The translations under genes and the position numbers were made by a program. 64,000 nt of DNA from Salvator merianae (lineage: Eukaryota > Chordata > Lepidosauria > Squamata > Teiidae): the NCBI GenBank assembly GCA_003586115.2, contig QVOM02000074.1:2359870-2423869 (forward strand), in the 5' to 3' direction. Below are positions 1 to 11,100 of this stretch, one piece after another. The first letter of the stretch is position 1, and every line of letters begins with the position of its first letter. The notes under the pieces are model-generated. The model saw only the letters and a list, made by a program, of their open reading frames with translations, did not search any database and had not been told where the DNA came from.

Positions 1-614
1 ACGCAATGCATGATGGGCAATGGGGCCTACTCCTTCGTGCAGGCCCAAATGGGCCCACACAAGGCCCCAGTCGAACTCACACCACCGCGATCGGGCCTAG
101 GACACTGGATGGGGCTGTGTTGCACCCTGTCCAGCATTTCTGTGCCCAATTGTGGGCGCGAAAGGCGGTCACCGCGGCAGTGGCCTGCAAGCATCAGGCC
201 GCTGCCATGGCGACTGGAAGGCCCGTGCAGTGCGCACGCCGATGACATGACTCGCACGTTTGCACTGGGCCCCTCCCCCCGTTGCGTGATCGGGCCTTCC
301 CAATTGGCTGGCGGCACCCTGATCGGGCCCACCCGGCCTCATTGAGATGATCAGGCCACCCTGATCAGGCCAGGCAGGCCCGATTGGGAAGTCCTGATCG
401 CACTATGAGGGAGAGGGGTCCAGTGTGCACATGCAAGCGCGTCATCGATGTGCGCACTGCATGGGCCTCCCGGTCGCCATGGCTGCAGCCAGCCGCTTGC
501 CGGCCGCTATCATGGCGAGCACCATGGTGTCTGCACGGTGTCTGCACAATGGGGTCTGTTCCATGCTAGAATGGGCTAATGTGGGAAGTGTGGGAAGTGT
601 GAATAGGCCCACTG
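1..614 (-). mobile_element. GC-rich, CpG-containing interspersed element (partial; related to 36.1-37.1 kb copy)
   Basis: This stretch is far richer in G+C and CpG than its surroundings and is made of repeated short words such as GGGCC, TGATCAGG and CCATGGC. Read on the minus strand, its right end (around 560-614) matches the left end of the element at 36.09-37.14 kb: both have a variant of CTGTTCACA followed by TTCCCAC and then a GCCCATTCTA/GAATGGGC block. The open frames here lack codon structure of a known protein and simply reflect the GC content. The left end is outside the window. Family unknown; a non-autonomous DNA transposon is my best guess. Confidence 0.5.
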
Positions 615-1373
615 AGGTCTATGGTAAACTGGATTAGAATTCAATTTTGGGTGCCCTAATCCAGTCTACACTTTGTCCTGTGCAGATGGAGCATACTAGG
701 ACAGGGAGGGGCCTCTCCTATCCTTAACCAGCATGCAGAAGGGAAGCCCCTAGGCCCTTTCCTATACTGTGCTAAAAACATACACAGAAAAGGCCACAGC
801 CAGGACAATTAATTTTCCCCTATTTTTTCTTGATTTTCTTTTTTAGCTTTCTTCTGACCAAGGCATCAAACCTCCATATTTTTCAGTTCTGTTCCTTCTT
901 TCTTGTACTGCTGACCCAGAAAATAATTTGCTTCAACTTATTTATATAAGCAGTTACTTTCTGTGTTTCCACTTCCTCTTTTCTTCAGAAACTTTCACTA
1001 TACTGTCCCAGTTGATCCAATACAATCTTCGCAGAGGTGCCACTTGTTATACCATATCTGCCTGGTTAATTTCCTAATTTTTGCTGCAATGTATGCAGTT
1101 TCCTCATTTTTATATTAGCAATGTGTCAGGCACTCTTTTACCTGTTCCGAGATAGTTTTTGTACACCTCTACTAAAAGATTCCTACACAAGAGTCCTGCA
1201 GGTAAATTTGTCATATGACACTGGATCTGTCTATCTGGTTCTAGTATTTATACAAATTATGCAATTATATCACAAGTAAAAGGTTTCACAGAAATCCTGT
1301 AGAAAGAATTATTTAATTCTCTATCCAAATCCATATTTATATCATCAACAGGAAGACCAACTCCCTCACTTAC
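615..1373. other. FAR intron, no recognised element
   Basis: AT-rich, pyrimidine-biased DNA immediately downstream (on the minus strand) of the third coding exon, so it is the start of the next FAR intron. I see no exon of the gene, no RNA gene and no repeat that I can name. Confidence 0.5.
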
Positions 1374-1553
1374 TCTACAAGGTCGAAAAGTTTCTTGGGT
1401 TCCACAGGAGGAGGATAGACAACTTCTTCTATGTACCTCCGATTGCAGTTTGCATAGGCAGTTGAAAGATGAATGAAGGCCTCAAGTTTCTGCATCTGAC
1501 GGGCTAGCACCAGAAGTTGCTGTGTGCCCATGACATTTAACAGAAGAGCATGC
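1374..1553 (-). CDS. FAR2: Fatty acyl-CoA reductase (FAR2-like), third coding exon in window
   Basis: This 180-bp exon encodes about residues 122-181 of a fatty acyl-CoA reductase, the membrane-anchored (peroxisomal in mammals) enzyme that reduces fatty acyl-CoA to fatty alcohol with NADPH for wax and ether-lipid synthesis. The peptide contains [30 protein letters not shown] and YPPPVEPKK, which align with the extended short-chain-dehydrogenase (Rossmann) domain of vertebrate FAR proteins. The KLEAFIH and STAY-NCN segments are closer to FAR2 as I remember it, while PPPVEPKKL recalls FAR1. The acceptor is a pyrimidine-rich tract ending TTAACTAG just right of 1553; the donor is GTAAGT at 1373-1368. 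The exon enters in phase 2 (its first base completes a Lys codon from the previous exon) and leaves in phase 2. No stop or frameshift. The catalytic YxxxK motif lies further downstream, outside the window. Confidence 0.9.
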
Positions 1554-1809
1554 CTAGTTAAGAAACCAGAAAGGTTATGAGGAGATCTACATTTTTTAAA
1601 AAAAAAAAATCAACAACATCAAAAGGAAAAGAAATGATGGGATGGGGTTGAGAACTGTATTGCCTTTCAAGGTTCTGGATGTTATCTAGTAAGTTTTGCC
1701 CCAGAAACAGGACACCACACATTCTATTATGTTGTGGAACATGCATCTTTACAGACTGGTTGAGATCTAGAAGCACGACAGAATAATTATCCTTTCTATG
1801 GTATAACAA

Positions 1810-2150
1810 ACCTCACAGCGCGGCAACTGTCTGCACTGCAGGGTCTTGGAATAGACCGATAGCTGGTGCTACCAGCATTCACTGCCATGGCAACCAGCAA
1901 TGCTGTGGAATAGCACAGGCACAGCCATACTGCTCTGCATTTGCACCAGGAAGCTGGTGCAATCACAGCATACTGGGAGCACTCCAGATGCTCCCAATAC
2001 AGTGTGAAACTTGATTTTGTGCTCCACAGCAGGTGGTGATTGGGAGCAGGCGTAGTCTGCTCCTGATTGCCAGGGCCTCCCTGAAATGCAGAATCACTAG
2101 ACTAGTGAGCATTCCTGACGCTTACTAATGTCAAGTGCGAAAAGGCCCTG
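1810..2150. mobile_element. MITE-like fragment with GGGCCTTT-type terminus
   Basis: The segment is rich in short inverted repeats (for example GGAGCAG facing CTGCTCC near 2055-2076) and ends on the right with AAGTGCGAAAAGGCCCTG (2133-2150). That is the reverse complement of the terminal motif found in several other small elements of this window (38.02, 44.02, 60.87 kb). Its body around 2020-2040 also shares ATTTTGTGC with the 3' part of the 36-37 kb element. The left boundary is unclear. It lies in the 1.57-kb FAR intron between coding exons 2 and 3. Confidence 0.4.
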
Positions 2151-3127
2151 TGTCTCTTAAGATGCAGTAAAGACACATCAATCAACCTCTCAGGATAACC
2201 AGACTTCTTTGCGAGTAATCAAAATAAGCCTCACTTAAGGTGCCTCTAATGAATAATGGATAAGCAGCCTTAGTGTTCCGATCTGAGGCTCATTCCATGC
2301 CACTGAATCTTGGCTAACAGGATTCAATGTGACATCTGCTTGGAAAGTTAGAGGTATGCAAAATGTCATGCTAAATCACTTGAAACAATTCTGCACTTAC
2401 CAGGCTCCCTGGAAACGGAAAGACCAAGTGTACTTTCCACTTCCTAGAAGTCTGGTAGAGGACAGCTCCCAAATAATAGTGCTGGGCTATTTCAAGTAGT
2501 CTGACAGACTGAGCATAACCCAGCTATTTCTACTAAGTAAGTCTCCAAAGGATTCCCAGACAAAAACGTTGGTTTTTTTGTGCGGGAGAAGTCTGTCTAT
2601 GTACAAACTTTGAATTTTGCCATAGATACGATCTGTAACTAAAATATCCATAATACAACTAAAAAGTAGTATCAAACAAAATCAGATTTAAAATAATATT
2701 ATCAACTGACTTTAAATATATATTTAAGAGAATGCCCTGAGAGTTTATGTTAACAATGTGCAAACAAATGCATACCGTATACCTGTCCTTGAAATGGAAA
2801 ACTCTTATCTCTGTTAAAATACCTAAATTTGTGTACCACTAGACAATGACCCATATTTACAGCATTCATTTGCTACTATTTGGAGAAATGGATGAAAGCA
2901 TTTTAACTAATTGAACCACAATTTTCTCTCCGCCTTCTACATTCACTTTAAAGGAAAAGTGAGATAATTTCCCAACCAAAAGGAAATCTAAAAAAATTGT
3001 TCCATTTCAAAGGGAATCTCCAGCTGAGGACTGCTTACTATCTTATTCAGTACCAAGGAAATTCTAAGGAAACCTGATCAGGAATGTGTTTTAAGAAAGC
3101 AAAAGGAATATGATAAGCAGAACATAC

Positions 3128-3303
3128 TTTAGAGGTTCATCAAAGCGAACTGTGGCAGCACAATGGAAGACAACATTGACTTCAGAAAGAAGCTCCTGAA
3201 CGTCTTCAGGAGCAATGGCCAGGTTTGGCTGCGTGAGCTCAGCATTTATTGGTTTGATCTTCTCTTGAAAGTCAGGCCATTCTTCTCTGACTCTATCAAA
3301 AAC
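3128..3303 (-). CDS. FAR2: Fatty acyl-CoA reductase (FAR2-like), second coding exon
   Basis: This 176-bp exon encodes residues 64-121. Diagnostic pieces are VFDRVREEWPDFQEKI, INAELTQPNLAI, EDVQELL and VVFHCAATVRFDEPL. The last is the strongly conserved FAR motif (FHCAATVRF) at the end of a Rossmann beta strand. On the minus strand the acceptor reads CCCCACACCCCAG just right of 3303 and the donor is GTATGT at 3127-3122. It begins in phase 0, directly after codon 63 of the first coding exon, and ends with two bases of a Lys codon that the next exon completes with its first G. The reading frame is intact over the whole exon. Together with the flanking exons it makes one continuous translation, strong support for a functional gene and not a processed copy. 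Confidence 0.92.
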
Positions 3304-4740
3304 CTGGGGTGTGGGGCAGAATTGAGGAAAATAACAGGCACAAAACATTATTAGGATCTCATACATCTAATGCAGCATGCAAAATTTGCATGTTTATATA
3401 AAACATACTTTATGTGTAATTTTGTACAGCTGACACTGCTGACTAGAATGCAAGAGGAAGTAGGCCAGTAAGCATTATACATCGTCTTGAATATAATCGG
3501 TCCTATAATCTGACCTCAAAAACCAATTTCACTAAGAAACATAATAAAGAATTCTCATGTGTACTAAAAAAAATAAGTCACAAAGCAATGTTACAAAATG
3601 CTTTTTATTAAAAAACAGTGATTATTCAGGGCTTTTGCATCAGTTCAAGGCCTAGTCTGCCACATTTAGCACACATCAAAGAACAAATCACTGTTCACCT
3701 CTGTGGATGATGATTCCTCAGCTGTCTTCTGAGATTCTTTGTGCCATGATAATTGTTATCCCAAAGCATCTAGTTGACTGCAGTTTAAGTGATTCTGATA
3801 TATTCCCTCTCCATTTATTGGCTGATTCCACTAGGAGAAGTTGAAGGCCTCTTTGCCCTCTTAGTGATAATTTTGTCTGACGCTCCTGGGACCAGAGAGA
3901 TCCTCTTAAAGACGGGGCACACCACAGCTTACTTAAGATCAATGCCGCATTCTTCCCTTGCAGTGAAGAATTCATTGCTTCCCACATCTACTTATCAACA
4001 CTTCTTTGGTTCATTTACAGAAGTGGGGATAGGTGAAGTCAAGAGCATACTTGATAGGCTTAACTGCTACAAGCAGCTTGTTCACACTGTCACACTGCAA
4101 TAATCAAAACTGATGCAAAAGAACAGGGCCTGCTAATACTCCAGATACTACCATATGATTGTTTTGAACTGTGGCATCTAATTCCATCCTCCAGAGTGTC
4201 AAATTATTATTCTGTTGACAACAGTCTATACTTTAACAAAGTGGCTCAAAAATGTAGTAATGATTCAAATGTAAGCATGTTCGGAGGAAGTGAACTACTC
4301 AGACCTAATCATGCTCCAAGCATGGTTATGACAATGAAACTGTGTAGTTGCCAACTGAAGACATTTGTCAAGAGAACTGACGAATGCTACCTCTTTGATC
4401 CTTCTTGATCTTTTGGTGGTTTTTGATGCTGTTTGGCCATGGGATCCTTCTTGAGTAGGTAAGTTTTAGGGATTGAAAGTGGGACACATCGTATATTTCT
4501 TATCTCCAAGTCAGACTACATGTAGTAGAAATGGACAACATTTTGGGGCATAGTCATCGCTGTTGATCTTGTTATTTAGGGTACTTGGAATGTGTGGTTC
4601 AGGGTACTTGGAGTGAGGTGCTGTCAGTCTACTGATTTGTTACAACATTCAATCAAAGCAAACAGTGCAGCAAATACCTCTAAATATATGCGAAGTATCT
4701 ACCACTATTCGAACCCATGTTCCTAAACACCACAAAACAG
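3304..4740. other. FAR intron, no recognised element
   Basis: First part of the 28.5-kb intron. A block at about 3600-4100 has higher complexity and unbroken frames of about 90-100 codons on both strands, but I recognise no domain in them and no matching copy elsewhere in the window. It may be an old, unrecognised repeat. Confidence 0.4.
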
Positions 4741-4748
4741 AGATAGGA

Positions 4749-5324
4749 AAGACACTTTTAGCACACCTGCCCCCAATGCCAGGACAGAATGGAATGCTCT
4801 GTCCTCGAACAAGTAACCTGTCCCATCCCGGGACAGGTTACTTCTGGAGTGGGACACAGCCATTTGCATTGGGAAGGCCCATCTCACTCCAGCCTCGGCT
4901 GCTGCCTCTGAAGGGTGCTCAGAGGCAGCACTGAGTCTCTGAAAGCTAGGAACATTTATTCCTGGCTTTCACTGTCTCAAGGAGGGACCTTTTTGCTTGT
5001 GTACCACTTCCGGCACTATCTTCCGTCAAGCTTCCTGGAGCACTGCCCAAAAGGGTCCTCATGGTATACTGCATGCCCTCTACAGTCTGGTATACTGAGA
5101 GAGGTCCACTTGTAGAATCTTCTAAAAGGTCTACCAGAGAACCAGGACAGGACACTATTTTGGTGCCTTATTACAGTCCACAGCTTAGTCCAGAGTGGAC
5201 AGCCTGTACCAAACCTGATGGGGGCCTATGCTGGTCTGCACTGGCATGCAGATATCAGATCCCTGGACCAGTCCAGCCCATCCCTTAGTCCACTATACTA
5301 AGGAGTGTGGAAAGGGGCTATATT
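4749..5324. mobile_element. Putative non-autonomous DNA transposon (hairpin-rich MITE)
   Basis: A 0.58-kb, moderately GC-rich island in AT-rich intron DNA. Its ends are loosely inverted: GACACTTTTAGCACACC on the left, and GCCCCTTTCCACACTCC when the right end is read in reverse. Inside are two perfect hairpins: 4811-4843 (14-bp arms AAGTAACCTGTCCC / GGGACAGGTTACTT, 5-base loop) and 4900-4930 (12-bp arms TGCTGCCTCTGA / TCAGAGGCAGCA, 7-base loop). The structure suits a foldback-type MITE. I did not find a convincing target-site duplication, so the boundaries are approximate. Confidence 0.4.
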
Positions 5325-5574
5325 AGTTGCAGGTAGATCATGCAAAGGAATAAGATATAATCTTTACCTTTATTACACACATAACCAAACAACCTGTTTT
5401 CAAAATAATCCTTTTACCCACTCCATAATTCAGTCACAAGAGTGTAGCAGGAAGACAGCAAAGCAGGATATGAGATTAATAACCAGAATCATCATGGGAG
5501 GTATCCAACAGATGGTTCTGGATGTTAAAGTTAACATAGGTTAAATATAGGTTAAAGTTAGCATCTGGAATTGG

Positions 5575-6020
5575 GTTCAATAGCAAATTGGCAGCCAGTG
5601 CAGCTCTTTTAAGACCAGTACGATATGCATCCAGCCAACTGTTTTAGTTAGCAGTCTCGCTGCTAGTTGCAGCTTCTGAACCGTCTTCAAGGGCAGCCCC
5701 ATGTAAAGCACGTTACAGTAATCCAATCTGGAAGTTACCAAAGCATGGATGACTGTGTTTAGATCATCTCTGTCCAGAAGGGTTCATATCTGGCGAAGCA
5801 GCTGTAGTAGGAGGTATGCATTCTTGGCCACCACCTCCACCTGAGTTTCAAGTGCAAGTGTAGAATCCAAGAGTGCACCCAGGGCAAAGCAACCCCATCA
5901 AGGGTCAGATGCCTTCCAACTTCATGGACCCAAGACCCTGTGACACACAGCACCTCTGTCTTGTCTGGATTCAGCTTCAATTTACTGCCCCTCATCCAGC
6001 CCATTACTGCATTAAATTAA
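5575..6020 (-). mobile_element. L2 LINE fragment (reverse-transcriptase C-terminal part)
   Basis: Read on the minus strand it encodes pieces of the L2 reverse-transcriptase thumb region: MGWMRGSKLKLNPDKTEVL followed by GRHLTLDGVALPW. These match the L2 copy at 42.3-42.45 kb (GWMRTNKLKPNPDKMEVL ... GRHLILDGVALPW). Further downstream it carries the CTGCAACTAG and GTGCTTTACATGGGGCTGCC segments of the same element. Several frameshifts and stops show it is inactive. Confidence 0.85.
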
Positions 6021-6339
6021 TCATTAAGATGTAAAATGGGGTTACGTGGGAAACAAAAACTGGTAATATCAGCTACTATAAGAAATCAGGAGGGACTCTT
6101 GATCCCTCTCACACATACTGAATAGCAGTAATTGTAATTAGGGGTTTATAGCCCCAAAATTATATGTCAAATATGAGGAGATCCTAATAATCCTGTAATG
6201 TATATATATTCTATGAGAATTCTTTACCTTCCCAGTCTTTTCCCCACAGAACCAAATAAAATAAAATGCTCTCTCTGTATTACACATCTTGAACTACACC
6301 CCCTTCAGAGTAGAGAAAAAGACAGTTTCAATTTAGCAA

Positions 6340-7480
6340 GCTTTCAGTAGGCTGAGCAGCAGTCCCTAATCCCATAGACAAAAGAATCAATGTTTCTTCT
6401 TCTGAAGCATTTCAGGGATTTGTTTGTTCTGTGGAGCACTGGAGGTCTTACTCCTTGATTGTCTTAACTGATCAGTTTGCCAGATGTTCTGATTAATCTG
6501 CTGTGTTGTTGCTTTAATTGTCTGCTTCTCATCCCTTGCCTGCTGTCCCAAGTTTAGTAGCGTTTGCTCATGGAGTTGTTCCTCAGCTTCTTGCATCGAA
6601 GGAAGTTGGAGTCTGGCATTACCAGAGTTTTATTCTTTATTGTTTACCATTGTTTATAAGAGCCCAAACTCTCTCAGCTTCTTTTGATGTGTTCACCCTG
6701 AGCTGCTTTCTTCCACAATCTGTTATAATCAGAAAACACAGGAAACACCATCAGTATTGCAGGGGAACCAGCTGCAACTGCCCCTAAGATGGCACAGAAG
6801 GACCAGCATCTTTCTAATCTCTCGGGTGCTAAGTCTTGTTCTTTGAATTGCAAGGATTACCCTAACTTAGTTAAACTATTATATACTAAGCTCTTAATAT
6901 AATATCTCTCAAATGCCACAACAACATTGGGGGAGGCTTATTTGAGTCAGGATGCTAACTGGCACTCCTATGAGCTCTGATGACATCAGAACATGAAAGT
7001 TTGATTTCAGGGATGATAATGGCCCACCACTACAACTGGAATTCTGTTTTCCATACCTTCTTAAAGACCACAAAAATTTCCCCTGTGTGAATGGCATTGT
7101 AAGTCCAGTACTTGCTCTTTTAAAGCACATACCTCCATCCATAGCTCCTCTATTAGTGACGGCCGTCTCATGAGCTCAAAAGTCATTTCATGCATCTTGG
7201 TCACCACAGAAGTAAGTTCTTTCAGTTGTCACTCTAAGATGGCCTGGGACTCTTGAAAATCTCTTTTTATCAAGTTTCTTAAAATCTGGAAGTGTAGAGT
7301 GAGTAATTCAGGAGAGAGATTATCCCGTGTTTTTCCCCAGAGTTCTGTATTAAAATTTGCATGTTTTTCAGAACTTGCATGTTGCTTAGTAATTCTCTCT
7401 GCTGCTTCAGTTTCTTGCTTCCAGCTTCATCACTCCCAGTAATCTCCACTTGAACTTGTCAGAGAAAAATAAAATAACCA
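6340..7480 (-). mobile_element. Possible L1-like ORF1 remnant (coiled-coil coding)
   Basis: On the minus strand, fragments of open frame encode Gln/Glu/Lys-rich helical peptide such as QEAEEQLHEQTLLNLGQQA at 6387-6596, followed by scattered similar pieces up to about 7450. The composition recalls the coiled-coil N-terminus of L1-type ORF1 proteins. I cannot align it with the two ORF1-like frames elsewhere in the window, and there are many stops. Low-confidence assignment; it may instead be an unrelated decayed repeat. Confidence 0.25.
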
Positions 7481-9154
7481 AAGTACACTATATGCTTTCT
7501 GGCTCAAATCACTGCATTTTGCCATCTCACCATTCCGCAGAAAAATAAATTGGCTTAAAACTTTTATTTCAGCCTTCATCAAGTGAGTTTCCTGCAAAAA
7601 TACAACTTTGGGGTAAAAAATTCAAAACAGTTGTTGCTTCATGGGATACATTCTCTCTGCATATTCCAAAATCTAGTGTTAAATGTAACACTTTACAATA
7701 AATATGTTAATCATTTACTAACATCAATAAGATTAAAAAAAAGTACATTGTCAAATAATAAATTTAATGCATGAAGACTTTGGAAAGAATGGACGAAAGA
7801 TATAGATTGCCTCATTTTACCTAAGCAATTGGAAGTTATCTTGGCAAAAACAGCAAAAAATTATTTAATCTTATGCTATGACTTCTTAAAAGATATTATC
7901 TTTTGAATCTGTGGAACTCCACAACACCTTTATGAAAAAGCAATGACCAAACTGGCTACTGGTTGGGGGTACAGCATTTTAAATGCTACTTTTAAGCATT
8001 TTTGGCATTAAGTATTCACATACATATATACCTTTATTTGTTAATCAAATAGACCATATCAGAATCATCAAAGAAAAAGACAAAGAAACAAGGAAATACA
8101 AAACAAGTATGTGGAGAATAAAAAGATATTAAATTACAAAGCAGAACTTAAAACTATGACTTCCAGGTGTCATGGCATCTGAACCAGACAATTAGGGTGA
8201 CTGTTTCTGTTGCTGAAACTTCAGCAGGGGAAGCAGAAGAGAGATCTCCCCCGTCTAGTGACTTTTTTTCTCCCCTAATTGGGAGGATAAGGGATTGACC
8301 ACTTAGATGTTGCAAGACACATCACTCAACTGAAGAAGCTCAGAGAAAACCGAGATGAACATGAAAGGTGAAGTGGAGACTCTGCGCCAGGACCAAGATT
8401 TGGCCTATCCAGGTGAAAGTGAGGATCCTAACTAAAAGTCGATCAGATCCACTTTCATGAACTTTTGAGATGAATTAAATTAAAATAACAAGAGATCTTT
8501 GGAATGACAATCTTTAAACAAGAGTTTTGGAACAGAATATCTCTTAGGCTGTGGTCACACTTGTTAAATAAGATGACTTGAGGCCATCTCTGACCATGGA
8601 GATTACATTTAACAAGTGTATATTCATACACTTATATATTTGAATATATATATAAATATATGAATATATTTATATTCATACTATCCTCTCCTATCCAGTA
8701 CTTTCATTGTTTCAGATTATCTCAGCACTGAAGCTTTCTTTAGCCTGGTTGTTATTTCAGGGTGTGATCACTGGAGAAGACTATAGGGGGCATTTCCTGT
8801 TTTCTCTTACCCTGTCCAGTCAGTTATCACTTTCTTACTTATCTCTATAAATGCAGGGGAGGAATAGTTGAATCCCAAACTGCATGCTGTAGGTTTTAGG
8901 GGGAAAGCAGAGAACCTTCAGTGCTTATACGGTAAAAATTGTTTTTAAACGTTAATCCCATGGTGGGGAACGACCATGAGGGGTGGAGCAGGGGAAGGCA
9001 TGGAAAAGAAATGGGAAGAGGTAAAGGAAACCTCCCCATACCCAAATGCAAACTAAGAAATGATTGACAGGGAAGGGGCCATTCAGCAGGAACGAACAGG
9101 AGGAGCAAACAAGTACGCAATGGAAAAAGAAGCTGGCATCTTTTTTTCCTTTTA
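7480..9154. other. AT-rich intron DNA with no recognised gene
   Basis: AT-rich DNA containing an imperfect TATATATA/ATATTTATA palindromic tract at about 8630-8682 (arms of the ATACACTTATATATTTGAATA type). A block at 8160-8450 is less AT-rich but not recognised. I see no exon, RNA gene or named repeat here. Confidence 0.4.
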
Positions 9155-9630
9155 TTTATTTATTATTTCAATTTCTATCCCGCCCTATACCGAGGGGTCC
9201 CAGGGTGACTTACAAAAATATACAAAAAACTATTGCAATAAAAACACCAGAAAAACACTATAAAGCATCATAAAACAAAACAAAAGCCTTACTAAGCATA
9301 CAAAACTATTACAATCAAAACACCATCAAAATATTACAAAAACATCATAAAAAATATTTCATAGCCCCCACCCCAAAACCACCCTCACCCAACAATACAA
9401 GTCTGGCAGCAATGTGGAGGCATCTCAGAGGGTCAAGGACCATATGCCTGAGCAAAGAGAAAGGTCTTTACCAGGTGCCAAAACCCAAACAGGGGTGGGT
9501 TCTGGTGAATCTCAGTAGGGAGGCTGTTCCACAACCTGGGGGCAGCCACAGAGAAAGTCCTCCCCTAATGCAGGGGAAGCAACCACCAGGAGAGACTCTG
9601 TGGAGAAAACTAAGACCTTTGTTGAATGTA
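9155..9630 (-). mobile_element. L2 LINE, 3' end (first segment of a broken L2)
   Basis: The left boundary is the reverse complement of an L2 3' terminus: TTTATTTATTTATTATTTC then CTATCCCGCCCTATACC, the mirror of the tail of the L2 at 43.15-43.19 kb (GGTATAGGGTGGGATAAAA then ATAAATAAATA). Sequence to 9630 continues into the L2 C-terminal coding and 3' UTR region. The element resumes at 9947 after a solo LTR. Confidence 0.85.
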
Positions 9631-9946
9631 TGCCAGGATCTGGGAGGGGCTCCCTTGGTGGAGAGAGCTGAGAGAGCTGAGTGTTTTCAGCTGGACGCAG
9701 CTGCAGGTAGGTGTGTGTGTGTGTGTGTGTGATAGCATGACTGTGTTGGGCGGTTCCTGGATCCAGGTGTTACAGCTTGTAATTATACTCCTTTGTTTGA
9801 AACTCTAATAAAAAGTGGGACTTTCCAGAGAGCCTTTGGTCTATCTGGAAGGAAGGCCCCCTTTTCCCTCAGCTTTGTCTGAAATCCTTCATTTGCACCC
9901 AACTCTTTGGGCGCGGTCGTGCGTCAAGACTCCCCCTGTGACCTCA
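9631..9946 (+). mobile_element. Solo LTR inserted in L2, with 5-bp target-site duplication
   Basis: A 316-bp segment beginning TGCCAGGATCTGG and ending TGACCTCA (TG...CA termini), flanked on both sides by the identical 5-bp word ATGTA (9626-9630 and 9947-9951). It contains an AATAAA polyadenylation signal at 9807-9812, and a (GT)n tract at 9711-9731. L2 sequence continues on both sides. The size, termini and 5-bp duplication fit a solo LTR of a retrovirus-like or Gypsy element. There is no internal coding sequence. Confidence 0.8.
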
Positions 9947-11100
9947 ATGTATGGACAGGCACACATGGGTGGAGGAGCTCCTTCAGGTAAACAGGTCCCA
10001 AACCATTTAGGGTTTTATAGACCAAAGCCAACACCTTGAATTGAGCATGGAAACGTATTGGGAGCCAGTGAAGACTTTTCAGAACCAGTGAGATATCTGT
10101 ACGACCCAACAGCAGATGAGCTGCTGCATTCTGCACTAGCTCCAGTTTCTGGACCATCTTCAAAAGTAGCCCCATGTACAGCACGTTACAGTAGTCCAAA
10201 CGAGAGGTTTACCAGGGCATGCAGAACTGTGGTCAGGTCCCCAGTGTCCAAATATGGGTGAAGCTGACGAACCAGTCGGAGCCTCTAGTAGGCCCCCTGG
10301 CCACTGTCGCCACATGTAATTCAAGGAACAGGGATGAATCCAGGAGGACCCCCAGGTCTCACACCCGGTCCCTGAGAGGAAGAACATTCCCATCCAGCAA
10401 CGGGTGTCCCGAGATTACTGGAATACGGGGATTCTGAACCCACAAACTTCCATTTTGTCTGGATTCAGTTGGAGTTTATTGGTCCTCGTCCAGCCCAACA
10501 CTGCCCCCAGACAGGCGTCCAGCACAGAGAGTGCCTCACCTGACTATGCTGGAATTGAGAGGTAGAGCTGGGTGTCATCTGCATATTGATGGCACCCAAC
10601 CCCAAACTCCCTAATGACCTTCCCAAGCAGTTACATGTAGATGTTAAACAGTAGTACAGACAACATTAAGCCCTGGGGAACTCCTCAAGGAAGTTCCCAT
10701 GGCTGTGAGTGCTGACCACATACCACCACTCTCTAATACTTCCCCGATGAAAGAATTTGAGCTACTGCAGAACAGTGCCTCGAAGACCCAGCCCCCGAAG
10801 TTGGTCCAGGAGGATACCATGGTCAGTGGTATCAAATGCAGCTGATACGTCCAGGAGAACCAACAAGGAGACATGTCCCCTGTCCCTCTCCTGAAGTAGG
10901 TCATCCATCAGGGCGACCAAGGCAGTCTCTGTGCTGTAGCCCCGCTTGAAACCAGATTGAAACGGGTCTAGATCATTAGTATCCTCCAGGAATGTCTGCA
11001 GTTGCATCACCACCGCCGTCTCCAAGATCTTGCCTGGGAAAGGGACGCTAGCTACTGGGAGATAGTTGCCCAGCAATGTGGGGTCGAGGGAAGGCTTCTT
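9947..11100 (-). mobile_element. L2 LINE reverse-transcriptase segment (broken ORF2)
   Basis: Minus-strand frames encode L2 reverse transcriptase. At 10762-11076 are the fingers and palm start (EDTNDLDPFQSGFKRGYSTE, LLVLLDVSAAFDTTDH, where the Asp of SAAFD is a catalytic-site residue). At 9924-10199 is the C-terminal tail ([31 protein letters not shown]). The YADD box region around 10560-10600 is split by frameshifts. It is continuous with the segments at 9155-9630 and 12844-14152 once the inserted LTR and L1-like element are removed. Confidence 0.88.

Noticed and set aside
6..345. Overlapping open frames of about 100 codons on both strands in the GC-rich start of the window
   Set aside because: They result from low stop-codon density in GC-rich repeat DNA; no domain and the same sequence type recurs at 36 kb.
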